Source: G963678255 sp963678255
GTDB taxonomy: Bacteria > Cloacimonadota > Cloacimonadia > Cloacimonadales > WRIO01
Assembly (NCBI GenBank): GCA_963678255.2
Contig: CAXXTW010000002.1
Span: 62,001 to 126,000 of the forward strand
DNA: 64,000 nt
Reading direction: 5' to 3'
The position numbers and the translations under genes were made by a program. Numbering within the stretch: the stretch's first letter is position 1; every line of letters starts with the position of its first letter. Of this stretch, positions 9,241 to 17,261 are shown one piece after another. The notes beneath the pieces were generated by a model. That model searched no databases, was not told the origin of the DNA, and saw only the letters and a program-made list of their open reading frames with translations.

Positions 9241-11250
9241 TTATTTTTTTATTAATTCTTTCAGGTAATCTATATCTGCAATGAAAGGTATGGTTATATG
9301 ACCTTCACCTTCGTGCTTATGATTCCAGTCGATAACAGTTTTTATAGCGTTTTCATTTCTTGCCCAATTACGACGAGATACACCACCCATAACATCCCAG
9401 GATAAACCGGATTTGATCACTTGATCCATACGTGCTGAACCATCAAGAACAATGCCATTCCCTCCGTTAATAGAGCGTCCGATGCCAACACCTCCTCCAT
9501 TGGAAAGCACAACTAGGGTCATCCCTCTGGCTACATTTCCCGCAAAACATTGTGTTGCCATTTCAGCCATGACATTAGAACCGTCATAGATATTAGCAGT
9601 CTCTCTAAAGGGTGAATCCGTGCCTGACACATCATGATGATCACGTCCAAGCATGATTGGCCCTATTTCACCTTTTCGAACCTTCTCATTAAATTTAAGC
9701 GCTATCTGAATGCGACCTTCTTCATCCGCATAAAGAATTCTGGCTTTTGTGCCAACCACTAATTTATTCTGCTCTGCTGTGGCAATCCAATGATAATTAT
9801 CTCTATCTAAAGAACAGCGCTTTGGATCTATACAAGACATTGCAATTTTATCTGTTTTTTGTAAATCTTCATTTTTCCCACTGAGACATACCCATCTGAA
9901 AGGACCATAACCATTATCAAAACAAATAGGTCCCATGATATCTTCTACATAGGATGGCCATATAAACCCTTCTGTTGTATCAATACCATTCTTTGAAATA
10001 CTTTTTTCACCAGCATCAAAGATAGAAGCCATAAAACTATTGCCATAATCCCAGAAATAAGAACCTTTTTGAGTTAATTTTTTTAAAACTTCAAAGTGAC
10101 GGCAAAGAGATTCATCCACCAGTTTTTTGAATTTATCAGGTTCATTTTCTATAAGATTTCTTCCTTCTTCAAAGGAAATTCCTGCTGGTGTATATCCGCC
10201 TTCATAAACGGCATGACAAGAAGTTTGATCAGAAACCAGAGGAACAAAAATGTTTTGCTCATCGAGATATTCGAGTAACTCTACGACATTACCATGATAG
10301 GCAATAGAAACAGTTTCACCTTTTTCTTTATATTCTTTCATCCAGGTGACGATTTGAGCTAAATCAGAAGAAACGAGAGATACCCAGCCTTGTTTATGTC
10401 TTGTCTCAATACGGCTATAATCTACTTCAGCGATAATCCCAATTCCACCAGCTATTTCCACGGCTTTTGATTGAGCACCACTCATTCCACCTAAACCAGA
10501 AGAAACAAAATAAACACCTTTTAAATCTTTATCTTCTGCAATACCAAGATACTTTCTGCCAGCATTTAAAAGAGTAATATAGGTGCCATGCACAATGCCC
10601 TGTGGTCCAATATACATCCATCCACCCGCTGTCATTTGACCATAATTCGCTACACCTAAAGCTGTAAGTCTTTTAAACTCATCAGGCGTATCCCATTTAC
10701 CAATAACCAGCCCATTTGTTGAAATAACACGCGGAGCTTCAGGGCGGGAAGGGAATAATCCTAGAGGATGTCCGGAATTTACTACAAGGGTTTGATCTTC
10801 TGTCATTTTTTCTAAGTAGAGTTTTATAAGCTGATATTGCATCCAATTTTGACATACTTGTCCGGTTTCACCGTAAGTAACTAATTCATATGGATAAAGA
10901 GCAATATCAAAATCAAGGTTATTATCGATCATCACCTGTAAAGCTTTTGCTTGTGAAATTCCTTTATATTCATTGATGGGTTTTCCATAAATTTTTCCTT
11001 CAGGTCTGTAACGATAACCATATATTCGTCCCATTGTTCTTAATTCCTCAAGAAATTCAGGCGCTAATACCTCATGAAATTCTTCTGGGACATAACGCAG
11101 AGCGTTTTGTAAAGCTATAACTGTCTCGCGATCATTAAGGAAAAAACCTCGACTTGGAGCCCGTCTGTAACCTTCATCAAATGCTTTTTTTGATGGTAGA
11201 ACATTGGGTAGTTTGATAGTCATTGCCTGATCGATCTGAGCGTTTTTCAT
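9241..11250 (-). CDS. hutU: Urocanate hydratase (urocanase)
   Basis: HutU hydrates urocanate to 4-imidazolone-5-propionate with tightly bound NAD+, the second step of histidine degradation. The 669-residue protein is the long urocanase form (the short form is about 555). Motifs: EYKGISQAKAL, NSGHPLGLFPSRPEAPR, GQMTAGGWMYIGPQGIVHGT, SSGLGGMSGAQSKA (NAD region) and SCHAVYEGGYTPAG with the conserved active-site Cys. Its ATG overlaps the TAA of an unrecognised upstream gene by one base (TAATG), with CGGAGG as ribosome site. hutH lies far away at 43.7 kb. A strong terminator follows. Confidence 0.96.
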   Translation of the reverse strand: MKNAQIDQAMTIKLPNVLPSKKAFDEGYRRAPSRGFFLNDRETVIALQNALRYVPEEFHEVLAPEFLEELRTMGRIYGYRYRPEGKIYGKPINEYKGISQAKALQVMIDNNLDFDIALYPYELVTYGETGQVCQNWMQYQLIKLYLEKMTEDQTLVVNSGHPLGLFPSRPEAPRVISTNGLVIGKWDTPDEFKRLTALGVANYGQMTAGGWMYIGPQGIVHGTYITLLNAGRKYLGIAEDKDLKGVYFVSSGLGGMSGAQSKAVEIAGGIGIIAEVDYSRIETRHKQGWVSLVSSDLAQIVTWMKEYKEKGETVSIAYHGNVVELLEYLDEQNIFVPLVSDQTSCHAVYEGGYTPAGISFEEGRNLIENEPDKFKKLVDESLCRHFEVLKKLTQKGSYFWDYGNSFMASIFDAGEKSISKNGIDTTEGFIWPSYVEDIMGPICFDNGYGPFRWVCLSGKNEDLQKTDKIAMSCIDPKRCSLDRDNYHWIATAEQNKLVVGTKARILYADEEGRIQIALKFNEKVRKGEIGPIMLGRDHHDVSGTDSPFRETANIYDGSNVMAEMATQCFAGNVARGMTLVVLSNGGGVGIGRSINGGNGIVLDGSARMDQVIKSGLSWDVMGGVSRRNWARNENAIKTVIDWNHKHEGEGHITIPFIADIDYLKELIKK

Positions 11251-12116
11251 TATTCCTCCGAATTTATATCATTTTCAATTAGTTCTTCTACATAAGGATG
11301 ACTGCATCCCTGATGAACAAAATCAAGATTGGATAACTTCTTATATCGTGTATTTTCCATGATGGAGTCTTGTAAACTAAGAACTACATCCAAAGACAAC
11401 TCTTTGAGGGATTCTGTATTGATAATCTTTCTAAATATGTATAATATCGGTTTAATTGAATCAATTTTGTCCACTATATCTTCAGTCATTTCTTCACACA
11501 TTACTGCAAAATAAGCGTTTGGATTGCTTGTTTTTATCTGATGCTGTAACGCATGAATATTATATAAATCGTACTTATTCATCATTTTTACAATATAAAA
11601 TACCATAATAGGCATATTTACTTTGTCTTTGGAGAATACTTTTTTGGTTGATGGTCTGTAATTCAAATCTAGCTGTAAACAAAGAGAATAGACTTTTTCT
11701 GTGGTTTCATAACAAAAACTGGGTTTCTGTATTGATTCTAGGAAAGATTCAGAATTGTATCTTATATTAAAATTAAAACTTTGCTCTTTAAGTGAAAACA
11801 TTGGATTATCCAAAATCCCCGTTGGTTTTAAGATGATTTCTATCAAATCATGCATAAAGTAAGGTTGAAAAATCTTATGATTCATGGGAAAACCAGTTTT
11901 GGATTTATGATCTGATAAAGAATATTTAGGATTGAGTAACATGCTTTGAAATATATTCAAGTGAGAAATATATCTAACTATCTGATTTTCCGTTTGATCA
12001 TTATCAAGGATTGTCTGAACTTTTTTCCAGTTAAGAATCAATTCATTTAAATACATACGATTAACAGGGTTTGATTCCGCCCTGAGCGTTTCTTTTAAAA
12101 TAGTTGTAACAACCAT
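11250..12116 (-). CDS. Uncharacterised protein coupled to hutU
   Basis: I do not recognise this 288-residue protein. It has no signal peptide or clear membrane segment, so it is probably cytoplasmic. It is rich in Asn, Ile, Leu and Lys and looks largely helical. Clusters that could matter are the central ATEKV-like helix around 140-150 and a C-terminal HQGCSHPYVEELIEND with nearby Cys and His. The stop shares one base with the hutU start, and a promoter 30 bases upstream of the ATG would drive both. The coupling implies a role connected with urocanase or histidine catabolism, for example a regulator or assembly partner, but that is inference from position only. Confidence 0.7.
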   Translation of the reverse strand: MVVTTILKETLRAESNPVNRMYLNELILNWKKVQTILDNDQTENQIVRYISHLNIFQSMLLNPKYSLSDHKSKTGFPMNHKIFQPYFMHDLIEIILKPTGILDNPMFSLKEQSFNFNIRYNSESFLESIQKPSFCYETTEKVYSLCLQLDLNYRPSTKKVFSKDKVNMPIMVFYIVKMMNKYDLYNIHALQHQIKTSNPNAYFAVMCEEMTEDIVDKIDSIKPILYIFRKIINTESLKELSLDVVLSLQDSIMENTRYKKLSNLDFVHQGCSHPYVEELIENDINSEE

Positions 12117-12152
12117 TGGATACCTCTGCTGATGGATTTTTTAGGATTGTTC

Positions 12153-12181
12153 AATTAAATCCAATTCAAAGCGTTTGTCAA
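12153..12181 (-). promoter_or_regulatory. Sigma70-type promoter for the hutU operon
   Basis: On the reverse strand TTGACA (12181-12176), a 17-base spacer and TTAATT (12158-12153) precede the ATG at 12116 by about 37 bases. It is the only strong match upstream of the two-gene operon. Confidence 0.55.
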
Positions 12182-12230
12182 TGAGAATTTTTATTTAAAA
12201 TTACTTTCTCTTATGGAGACTGTTCAAATC

Positions 12231-12392
12231 TTCTCCAATAGATGTCAATTTTTTAAAAGGACAATCTCAAAACAAGGTGTTTCATTTTTACCAAACAGGC
12301 GACAGCCTGATATGAGCTCCTATGAAACACCTTGTGTATTTGTCTATTTTAATTAATTAATCCATAAAATATATTAAATATCCAGGTATCAA
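12231..12392 (+). repeat. Long imperfect hairpin repeat (family A), copy 1
   Basis: This is the first of several copies of a roughly 160-base repeat, starting at TTCTCCAATAG and ending at CCAGGTATCAA. It contains a perfect 14-base inverted repeat (ACAAGGTGTTTCAT at 12272, ATGAAACACCTTGT at 12322) enclosing a small hairpin CAGGC-GACA-GCCTG. Other copies are at 12634, 13259, 23764, 24155 and 24356. Confidence 0.85.
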
Positions 12393-12399
12393 TGAGACA

Positions 12400-12543
12400 A
12401 TGCCCATGAAAAAATGGCGTAAAGTCGTAGGGAAACTCGAAGGGGAACGAACAGCCATTCTGATTGAAGACAATGGTTTACCTCATAATTTAACTTACCC
12501 ATTGGCAAGCTATGGCGGAGTCCCTGAGAGTGACTGGAGATAG
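12400..12543 (+). pseudogene. Short ORF inside repeat mosaic, DUF3006-like remnant
   Basis: A 47-codon frame reads MPMKKWRKVVGKLEGERTAI and continues through LIEDNGLPHNLTYPLASYGG to VPESDWR. The spacing of LEGE, ED, G, P and the final E-DW resembles small DUF3006-type proteins, though I am not sure of this. The 3' half recurs at 12909 and 21850 in the same kind of surroundings, one copy with 8 extra codons and one with a stop in place of Trp. No good ribosome site precedes it. I read it as decaying copies of one small gene carried in the repeats. Confidence 0.4.
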
Positions 12544-12633
12544 CAAGTTTTTTCCTAGGGCTTGATTTTTTCTTTGCTTCGTTTATTTTGCATCAAGGCA
12601 AAAGAAATGAAGAATACCATTTCAAAGAATTAA

Positions 12634-12740
12634 CCCTATCTTCTCAAACAGTTATCATTTTTGAAAAGGAAAATCTCATAACTACGTGTTTCATCTTTAC
12701 CAAACAGGCAACAGCCTGATATGAGCTTTTATCTGCAAAT
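12634..12740 (+). repeat. Family A hairpin repeat, diverged partial copy
   Basis: The segment starting TCTTCTCAAACAG shares the CGTGTTTCATC and AACAGGCAACAGCCTG blocks with copy 1. After TATGAGCTTTTATCT it switches to short variable hairpins instead of the long right arm. Confidence 0.7.
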
Positions 12741-12777
12741 CTCTGATTTGCCTTTATCTGCAACACACCAGTGTTGC
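12734..12777 (+). repeat. Two variable mini-hairpins
   Basis: GCAAAT-CTCTG-ATTTGC (12734-12750) and GCAACAC-ACCA-GTGTTGC (12760-12777) each follow a TATCT lead. Stem sequences differ but pairing is perfect. The same layout recurs at 13210, 13360, 21682 and 24458. Confidence 0.8.
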
Positions 12778-12839
12778 CTACATCGGTTTCATGGAATTTT
12801 CTTGACATTTCTTTCTGTTTTTGTTTTTGATTATATCTC

Positions 12840-12868
12840 GTAGAGACGCAATGCATTGCGTCTCTAAC
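12840..12868 (+). repeat. GTAG-led palindrome
   Basis: GTAGAGACGCAAT followed by its complement ATTGCGTCTCTA forms a near-perfect palindrome. A second copy is at 21781. The leading GTAG before a hairpin is the layout of REP elements. Confidence 0.75.
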
Positions 12869-12908
12869 AATTGCACACAACACCTGTTTAATTGAACGTA
12901 AATAAGAC

Positions 12909-13004
12909 AATGGTTTGCCTCATAAATTAACTTACCCATTAGCTAGCTATGGTGGAGCCCCTGAGAGTGACTGGAGATTAAATGGCATACCATCAGAAAA
13001 ATAA
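12909..13004 (+). pseudogene. Second remnant of the small repeat-borne gene (3' half)
   Basis: The frame reads NGLPHKLTYPLASYGG then APESDWRLNGIPSEK and a stop. It matches the end of the 12400 ORF with synonymous and conservative changes, so the ancestor was protein-coding. The 5' half is replaced by other repeat sequence. Confidence 0.45.
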
Positions 13005-13209
13005 AGATATTTATATTTCAATGAAAAGAGATGAAAATCAAGATCCCCGATAGGGGTTTTCCGGGCTTGAACTTTCTTTGCTTCGTTTATTTTGTATCAA
13101 GACAAAAGAAATGAACAATACCATCTCAAAGAAATGAAAAGACTTTATTCAACATATGCCATCCTAAAGATATCCTCCAACGATGATGATTATCTCTTAT
13201 CTTTTATCT

Positions 13210-13402
13210 GCAAATCTCCGATTTGCCATTATCTGTAGTGCGTCAGCACTACCATTATCTTCTCAAACAGTTATCATTTTTTAAAAGGACAATCTCAAAA
13301 CAAGGTGTTTCATTTTTACCAAACAGGCAACAGCCTGATATGAGCTTTTATCTTATATCGGCAAATCTCTATTTGCCTTTATCTGCAGTGACTCAGTACT
13401 GC
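13210..13402 (+). repeat. Four variable mini-hairpins around a family A partial copy
   Basis: GCAAAT-CTCCG-ATTTGC (13210), GTAGTGC-GTCA-GCACTAC (13235), GGCAAAT-CTCT-ATTTGCC (13360) and GCAGT...ACTGC (13385) lie in the same TATCT-led frame. Between them, 13259-13350 is a family A copy (ACAAGGTGTTTCAT, then CAGGCAACAGCCTG). Confidence 0.75.
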
Positions 13403-13531
13403 TTGTTTCCTTGGACATCACTCTATTTTATGTGATAGCATAACACAATAAAAAAAATGTCACATTTTCTGATTCTGGAGTTATATTAAATAGGGAATGT
13501 TGTTTTTTTACCAGAAAAAAAAGGAATGAAG

Positions 13532-14077
13532 ATGCGAGTTTTTTTCAAACCAGGCTCTACACTCTATCCAAAAGGTGGAAAACGTGATGATGTGGTCTAT
13601 TGTTATCATAATGATGGCATGTTCTGCTTTACCAGAAAATATTACATTGTCCCTGAAATGCCACAACATGTTAAGATTAAGTCCATGCAGAATATATCTT
13701 TACAAATATGGAACTCTCTTCCCTTAAGATTTAAAAACGATATAAAACAATACGCTGATCAATATAAAGGTGAATATCCTCATATAAGACGTAAATTTAT
13801 CTCTAGTTACTCAATTTTTCTCAAAATAATCCATAAAATTGATTCTTTATATCATATCTCAGATAAAAAATCTTTTACTCCTGATGATTATTTAAAAAAC
13901 TTTGGTTCTTTTTCCATCGCTGATTACATCAGAATGAATTTCCTTCCTAAAGTTAAAAATTTCAATTGCTTAAATGCTGTGATCTTATCAGTAATTATCG
14001 ATTATTATGTTGAAATAATACTTCTCATTGATAGAAATTATTCATATTATCCCTTTCTGTCTGCTCCTTTTGGCTAG
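13532..14077 (+). CDS. Uncharacterised protein in repeat-rich island
   Basis: This 181-residue protein is not recognised. It starts MRVFFKPGSTLYPKGGKRDD and has no signal peptide; a hydrophobic stretch near the end (LNAVILSVIIDYYVEIILLI) could be a buried helix or a membrane segment. A second in-frame ATG six bases upstream (13526) sits directly on the GGA, so 13532, with GGA six bases before it, is the better start. It is flanked by family A repeats on the left and by an empty 290-base gap on the right. Frame length and ordinary codon use suggest it is a real gene, perhaps island cargo. Confidence 0.6.
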   Translation: MRVFFKPGSTLYPKGGKRDDVVYCYHNDGMFCFTRKYYIVPEMPQHVKIKSMQNISLQIWNSLPLRFKNDIKQYADQYKGEYPHIRRKFISSYSIFLKIIHKIDSLYHISDKKSFTPDDYLKNFGSFSIADYIRMNFLPKVKNFNCLNAVILSVIIDYYVEIILLIDRNYSYYPFLSAPFG

Positions 14078-14365
14078 CTAATAAACAAATAATCAGAGTT
14101 TTTATTATTTAATCAAATATTCTTGCCCTTCTTGCTTTCTATCCAAAAATATATGATGAGTTTTAATGTTATAAAAGTTTATCTCTCATTATTCTTAGGA
14201 ATATATTATTGTTGAGATTTAAACAAGATTGAATGGCTTTTAAGCAAAGCGTATTTGCGAAATATAATATAAAATCAAAACTAATCGTTTCTAAAATGAG
14301 TAACTAACTGTTCCAAAGGGTAATCTTTCAATAAGATCCTGACTCATGCAATATTAAAAATTACG

Positions 14366-14785
14366 CTAAAAAGACTCTTTATATTTTTTTAAAAATGGAA
14401 TCACCCATTCTTTTATTTGATCACGAATATAACAAAACGAATCATATTTTTCGTCTGAAGTCACACCTAAATCAGTTGGATCAATAAAAGAATAGTGTAT
14501 TATATCACAACTAGGAAAAAAAGGACAATTCTCCCGAGATTGATCACATAGATCAATTATTAAATCGAATTCTTCCTCATGAATTGATAGTATAGTTTTA
14601 GAGATTTGATGACTTATATCTATCCCTATATCTTTCATAACTGAAATTGCTAAAGACTTTATGATAGTTTTATCAACCCCAGCACTATAAGCTTGCCAAT
14701 CATTTTTAAGAAAATGATTTACTAAACCTTCTGCCATCTGGGTTCTGGCAGTATTGGTCTGATTAATAAAGAGTACCTTTTTCAT
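14366..14785 (-). CDS. Low-molecular-weight phosphatase/ArsC-fold protein lacking the catalytic cysteine
   Basis: The 139-residue protein aligns along its length with LMW protein tyrosine phosphatases and thioredoxin-linked arsenate reductases. The P-loop normally reads C-x5-R (like CTHNSARSQMAEG); here it is NQTNTARTQMAEG, so Asn replaces the nucleophilic Cys while the Arg remains. The downstream region keeps DLCDQSRENCPFFP, which holds two Cys spaced like the resolving pair of ArsC, and the acid-loop region has DPTDLG. The ATG at 14785 has GGA upstream; a longer frame from a TTG at 14818 is less likely. A 47-codon ORF overlaps the start by four bases. It is probably inactive as a phosphatase or reductase and could act as a binding protein. 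Confidence 0.75.
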   Translation of the reverse strand: MKKVLFINQTNTARTQMAEGLVNHFLKNDWQAYSAGVDKTIIKSLAISVMKDIGIDISHQISKTILSIHEEEFDLIIDLCDQSRENCPFFPSCDIIHYSFIDPTDLGVTSDEKYDSFCYIRDQIKEWVIPFLKKYKESF

Positions 14786-14925
14786 TTTGATTCCAGTAAT
14801 CTGATTTGATTCAAACAAAATCTCTTTCCTGATTTATCTATAATTCTATTGTTTTCAATGCCTTCAGCTCTCATGAATACATATATATCAAGATTTATAA
14901 ATTGTATATTTATCCTATTAATCAT
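14782..14925 (-). CDS. Small protein translationally coupled to the ArsC-fold gene
   Basis: A 47-codon frame (MINRINIQFINLDIYVFMRA, then EGIENNRIIDKSGKRFCLNQ, ending IRLLESK) has a strong GAGGTGAGAG ribosome site directly before the ATG, and its TGA overlaps the next ATG as ATGA. It is not ArsR-like and I do not recognise it. The good start signal and the overlap make it more likely real than chance. Confidence 0.5.
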   Translation of the reverse strand: MINRINIQFINLDIYVFMRAEGIENNRIIDKSGKRFCLNQIRLLESK

Positions 14926-15088
14926 CTCTCACCTCTAAATACAATTATTGAATGATCGTTAATTAATTGTCAAGGCAAAATTCTTTAAATCTTATTAATT
15001 TTTTGAGACTGTCCAAAATAGATAAGCTCCCCTTAAGCCACTCTTTTGCTAATAACCGAGAAAAGTGTACCTGAATATTCTGCTCATT

Positions 15089-15140
15089 TAGAGCATAGTG
15101 TCTGATAAAATTGAGCCACTTGTCTGTTTTACTTGAGCCA
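15089..15140 (+). repeat. IS21 left terminal inverted repeat region
   Basis: GAGCATAGTGTCTGAT begins the end; TTGAGCCAC occurs twice (about 15111 and 15133) separated by TTGTCTG, giving the tandem sub-repeat layout of IS21 ends. Confidence 0.7.
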
Positions 15141-15233
15141 CCTCTCTGCTTATAAAACCACTTGCAGTATACAAGTATTATATCCATATTTTATATATGC
15201 ACATTTTGTGTAAATACAAATATGGAGGTCAAG

Positions 15234-16723
15234 ATGACCCGTTATCGAGAAATTCTGCGAATGTACAAGCAGAACATTAGTCAAAGAGCAATTTCTTCAA
15301 CTTTAGAATGCTCCCGTAACACTGTTAGCAGAGTAATTCAAAAAGCTCAGGAAGATAATCTGCAATGGTCTGATATTGAGAATATGTCAGATCAGGAAAT
15401 TGAAAAACAACTTTTTCCTGATTTAAAGTCAAGAGTAAGCTATTACGAACCAGATTTCGAGTATGTACACAAAGAACTCGCCAGAAGTGGTGTAACATTA
15501 TCCTTACTTTGGCTGGAATATTCTGATATATGCAGAGATAATAACCTCCTCCCTTACAAATACGCTCATTTTTGTAAACTTTACAATGATTTTACATTAA
15601 AAACAAAAGCAACTATGCGGATTGTACATAAACCAGGAGAAAAAATGGAAGTGGATTGGGCTGGTAAAACTCTGGCGCTTAAAAATAATATTAATGGTTC
15701 CTGTATTAAAGTTTATATATTTGTAGCGACTCTTCCGTATAGTGGATACTCATATGTAGAAGGCTTTTTATCCATGAACTCAGAAAATTGGATACAGGCA
15801 CATATTAATTCTTTTAATTATTTCCACGGAGTTTCAAAAATTATAATACCTGATAATTTAAAAACCGGAGTTGACAAGGTTAAATGGATTAATCCGGTTA
15901 TTAACAGAGCTTATGCTGATATGGCTGTATATTACGATACAGCTATTATTCCGGCAAGAGTAAGAAAACCTAAAGATAAACCAAGTGTTGAAGGAACAGT
16001 AGGAGTTATTACTTCTTGGATAATTGCAGCATTAAGAGATATTACCTTCTTTTATCTTTATGATTTAAATGAAGCAATAAGACAGAAGTTACTGGAATTT
16101 AATAAGAAACCTTTTTAAAAAAATGGATGGCAGCCGTGAAAGTGTCTTTTTGAATGAAGAACAAGAAACGCTAATACCTTTACCATTTAAAGCCTATGAA
16201 CCTGCAATATGGTTAAAAAGCATTGTCCCTTATAACTATCATGTATGTGTAGAAAAAAAACTATTATTCAATACCATACGAATACATTAAACATGAAATA
16301 GAAATAAGAATCACTTCAAAAATGATTGAGTTTTTCTATAATGGGAATAGAATAGCCTGTCATATTAGAAAGACAGGAGTTTCAGATCAATATCAAACGT
16401 TCCCTGAGCATATGCCTGATAAACACCAAAAATATCTTGAATGGAATACAGAAAACATATTGGCATGGTCAAGTAAAGTGGGTCATAATACCAGATTAGT
16501 CGTTGAAGGTATTATCTCTTCCTTCAAGGTCGAGCAACAATCTTACAGAACCTGTATGACTTTGTTAAAATATGCGGATAAATATACAACTGAACAACTG
16601 GAAAAAGCATGTGAAAGAGCTTTAAATTATGGAGAAAACCCTGGATTTAAAACCGTTCAGATGATTTTAAAAAATGGCAATAAGCAAAGCCTATCAGAGA
16701 ATGAATCAATGGAGAATTCATAA
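15234..16723 (+). pseudogene. istA: istA transposase, two frameshifts
   Basis: This is the IS21 DDE transposase. It has an N-terminal helix-turn-helix (ISQRAISSTLECSRNTVSRV, residues about 15-34) and a catalytic core with MEVDWAG (first Asp), IIPDNLKTGV (second Asp) and KPSVEGTVG (Glu). The start at 15234 has TGGAGGTC upstream. The frame breaks after NKKPF at A7 (16117-16123), resumes as MDGSRESVFLNEEQE, breaks again at A8 (16253-16260), and resumes as the segment with RIACHIRKTGVSDQYQTFPE to the stop at 16723. Both breaks equal one extra base. The catalytic triad lies before the first break. It is inactive unless slippage or sequencing error explains the runs. Confidence 0.85.
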
Positions 16724-16782
16724 AAAAAAGATTCTGAATATGGAATAGTAAGAGGGTCAGCATATTACAGGAGGAAACACAA

Positions 16783-17133
16783 ATGATAGATCAGGAAACA
16801 ATCAAAAAATTATATGAGATGAATTTAAGAACAATGGCTGAAAGCTTTAAAGAACAAAGCAATAGTATTGAATACAGAAACTTATCTTTTGAAGAAAGAT
16901 TTTCTCATATTGTGGAGAAAGAATGGTTAAAAAGAAAAAATAATAAGCTAAAAAAATTGATTACACAGTCTTCTTTTAAATTCCCAAATGCTTGCCTGGA
17001 AGATATTGAATACCTTGAAGACCGAAATCTGAATAAACAGCTTATTCTCAAATTGTCCTTGAATGACTATATTACAACAAAGAAAAATATCATCATAACA
17101 GGAGCATCAGGAAGCGGTATGATTGTTATATGA
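16783..17133 (+). pseudogene. istB: istB helper ATPase, 5' fragment
   Basis: IstB is the AAA+ ATPase that assists IstA. The fragment starts MIDQETIKKLYEMNLRTMAE with AGGAGG before the ATG and is normal up to the Walker A motif IIITGASGSG at residues 103-112. There the lysine that should follow is lost, and the frame runs into repeat sequence (MIVI, stop). About 32 C-terminal codons reappear at 20643, so the middle, including Walker B, is missing. Confidence 0.85.
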
Positions 17134-17197
17134 ACTACCAATTTGTATTTATTACTCTGCAAACAAGATTTTCGTAGAAGAATATTTATCTCTTTTT

Positions 17198-17223
17198 GGG
17201 CAGACACACAGGTCTGCCCCTAC
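17198..17223 (+). repeat. REP-like hairpin A (inverted, CTAC at 3' side)
   Basis: GGGCAGAC-ACACAG-GTCTGCCC with trailing CTAC. Equivalent hairpins lie at about 17813 (split from its flank by the intron), 20223, 36802 and 42273. Confidence 0.75.
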
Positions 17224-17261
17224 ATTTACAAAAAACAATTACGGTTGATTATTAAATTATT

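Larger units (their letters stand above)
12720..13140 (+). repeat. About 420-base direct repeat, copy 1 (partner at 21660)
   Basis: This stretch matches 21660-22080 almost throughout. It contains two mini-hairpins, the GTAG palindrome at 12840, the CACACAACACCTG block, the 3' end of the small decayed gene and an AAGATCCCCGATAGGGG hairpin. Such long paired repeats can recombine and would delete or amplify the 9 kb between them. Confidence 0.8.

Noticed and set aside
12644..12910. 88-codon reverse-strand ORF in the mosaic
   Set aside because: It reads through hairpins and the GTAG palindrome, with no start signal or family resemblance.
14963..15187. 74-codon reverse-strand ORF
   Set aside because: It runs through the IS21 left inverted repeat and has no ribosome site; it is a by-product of the IS end.
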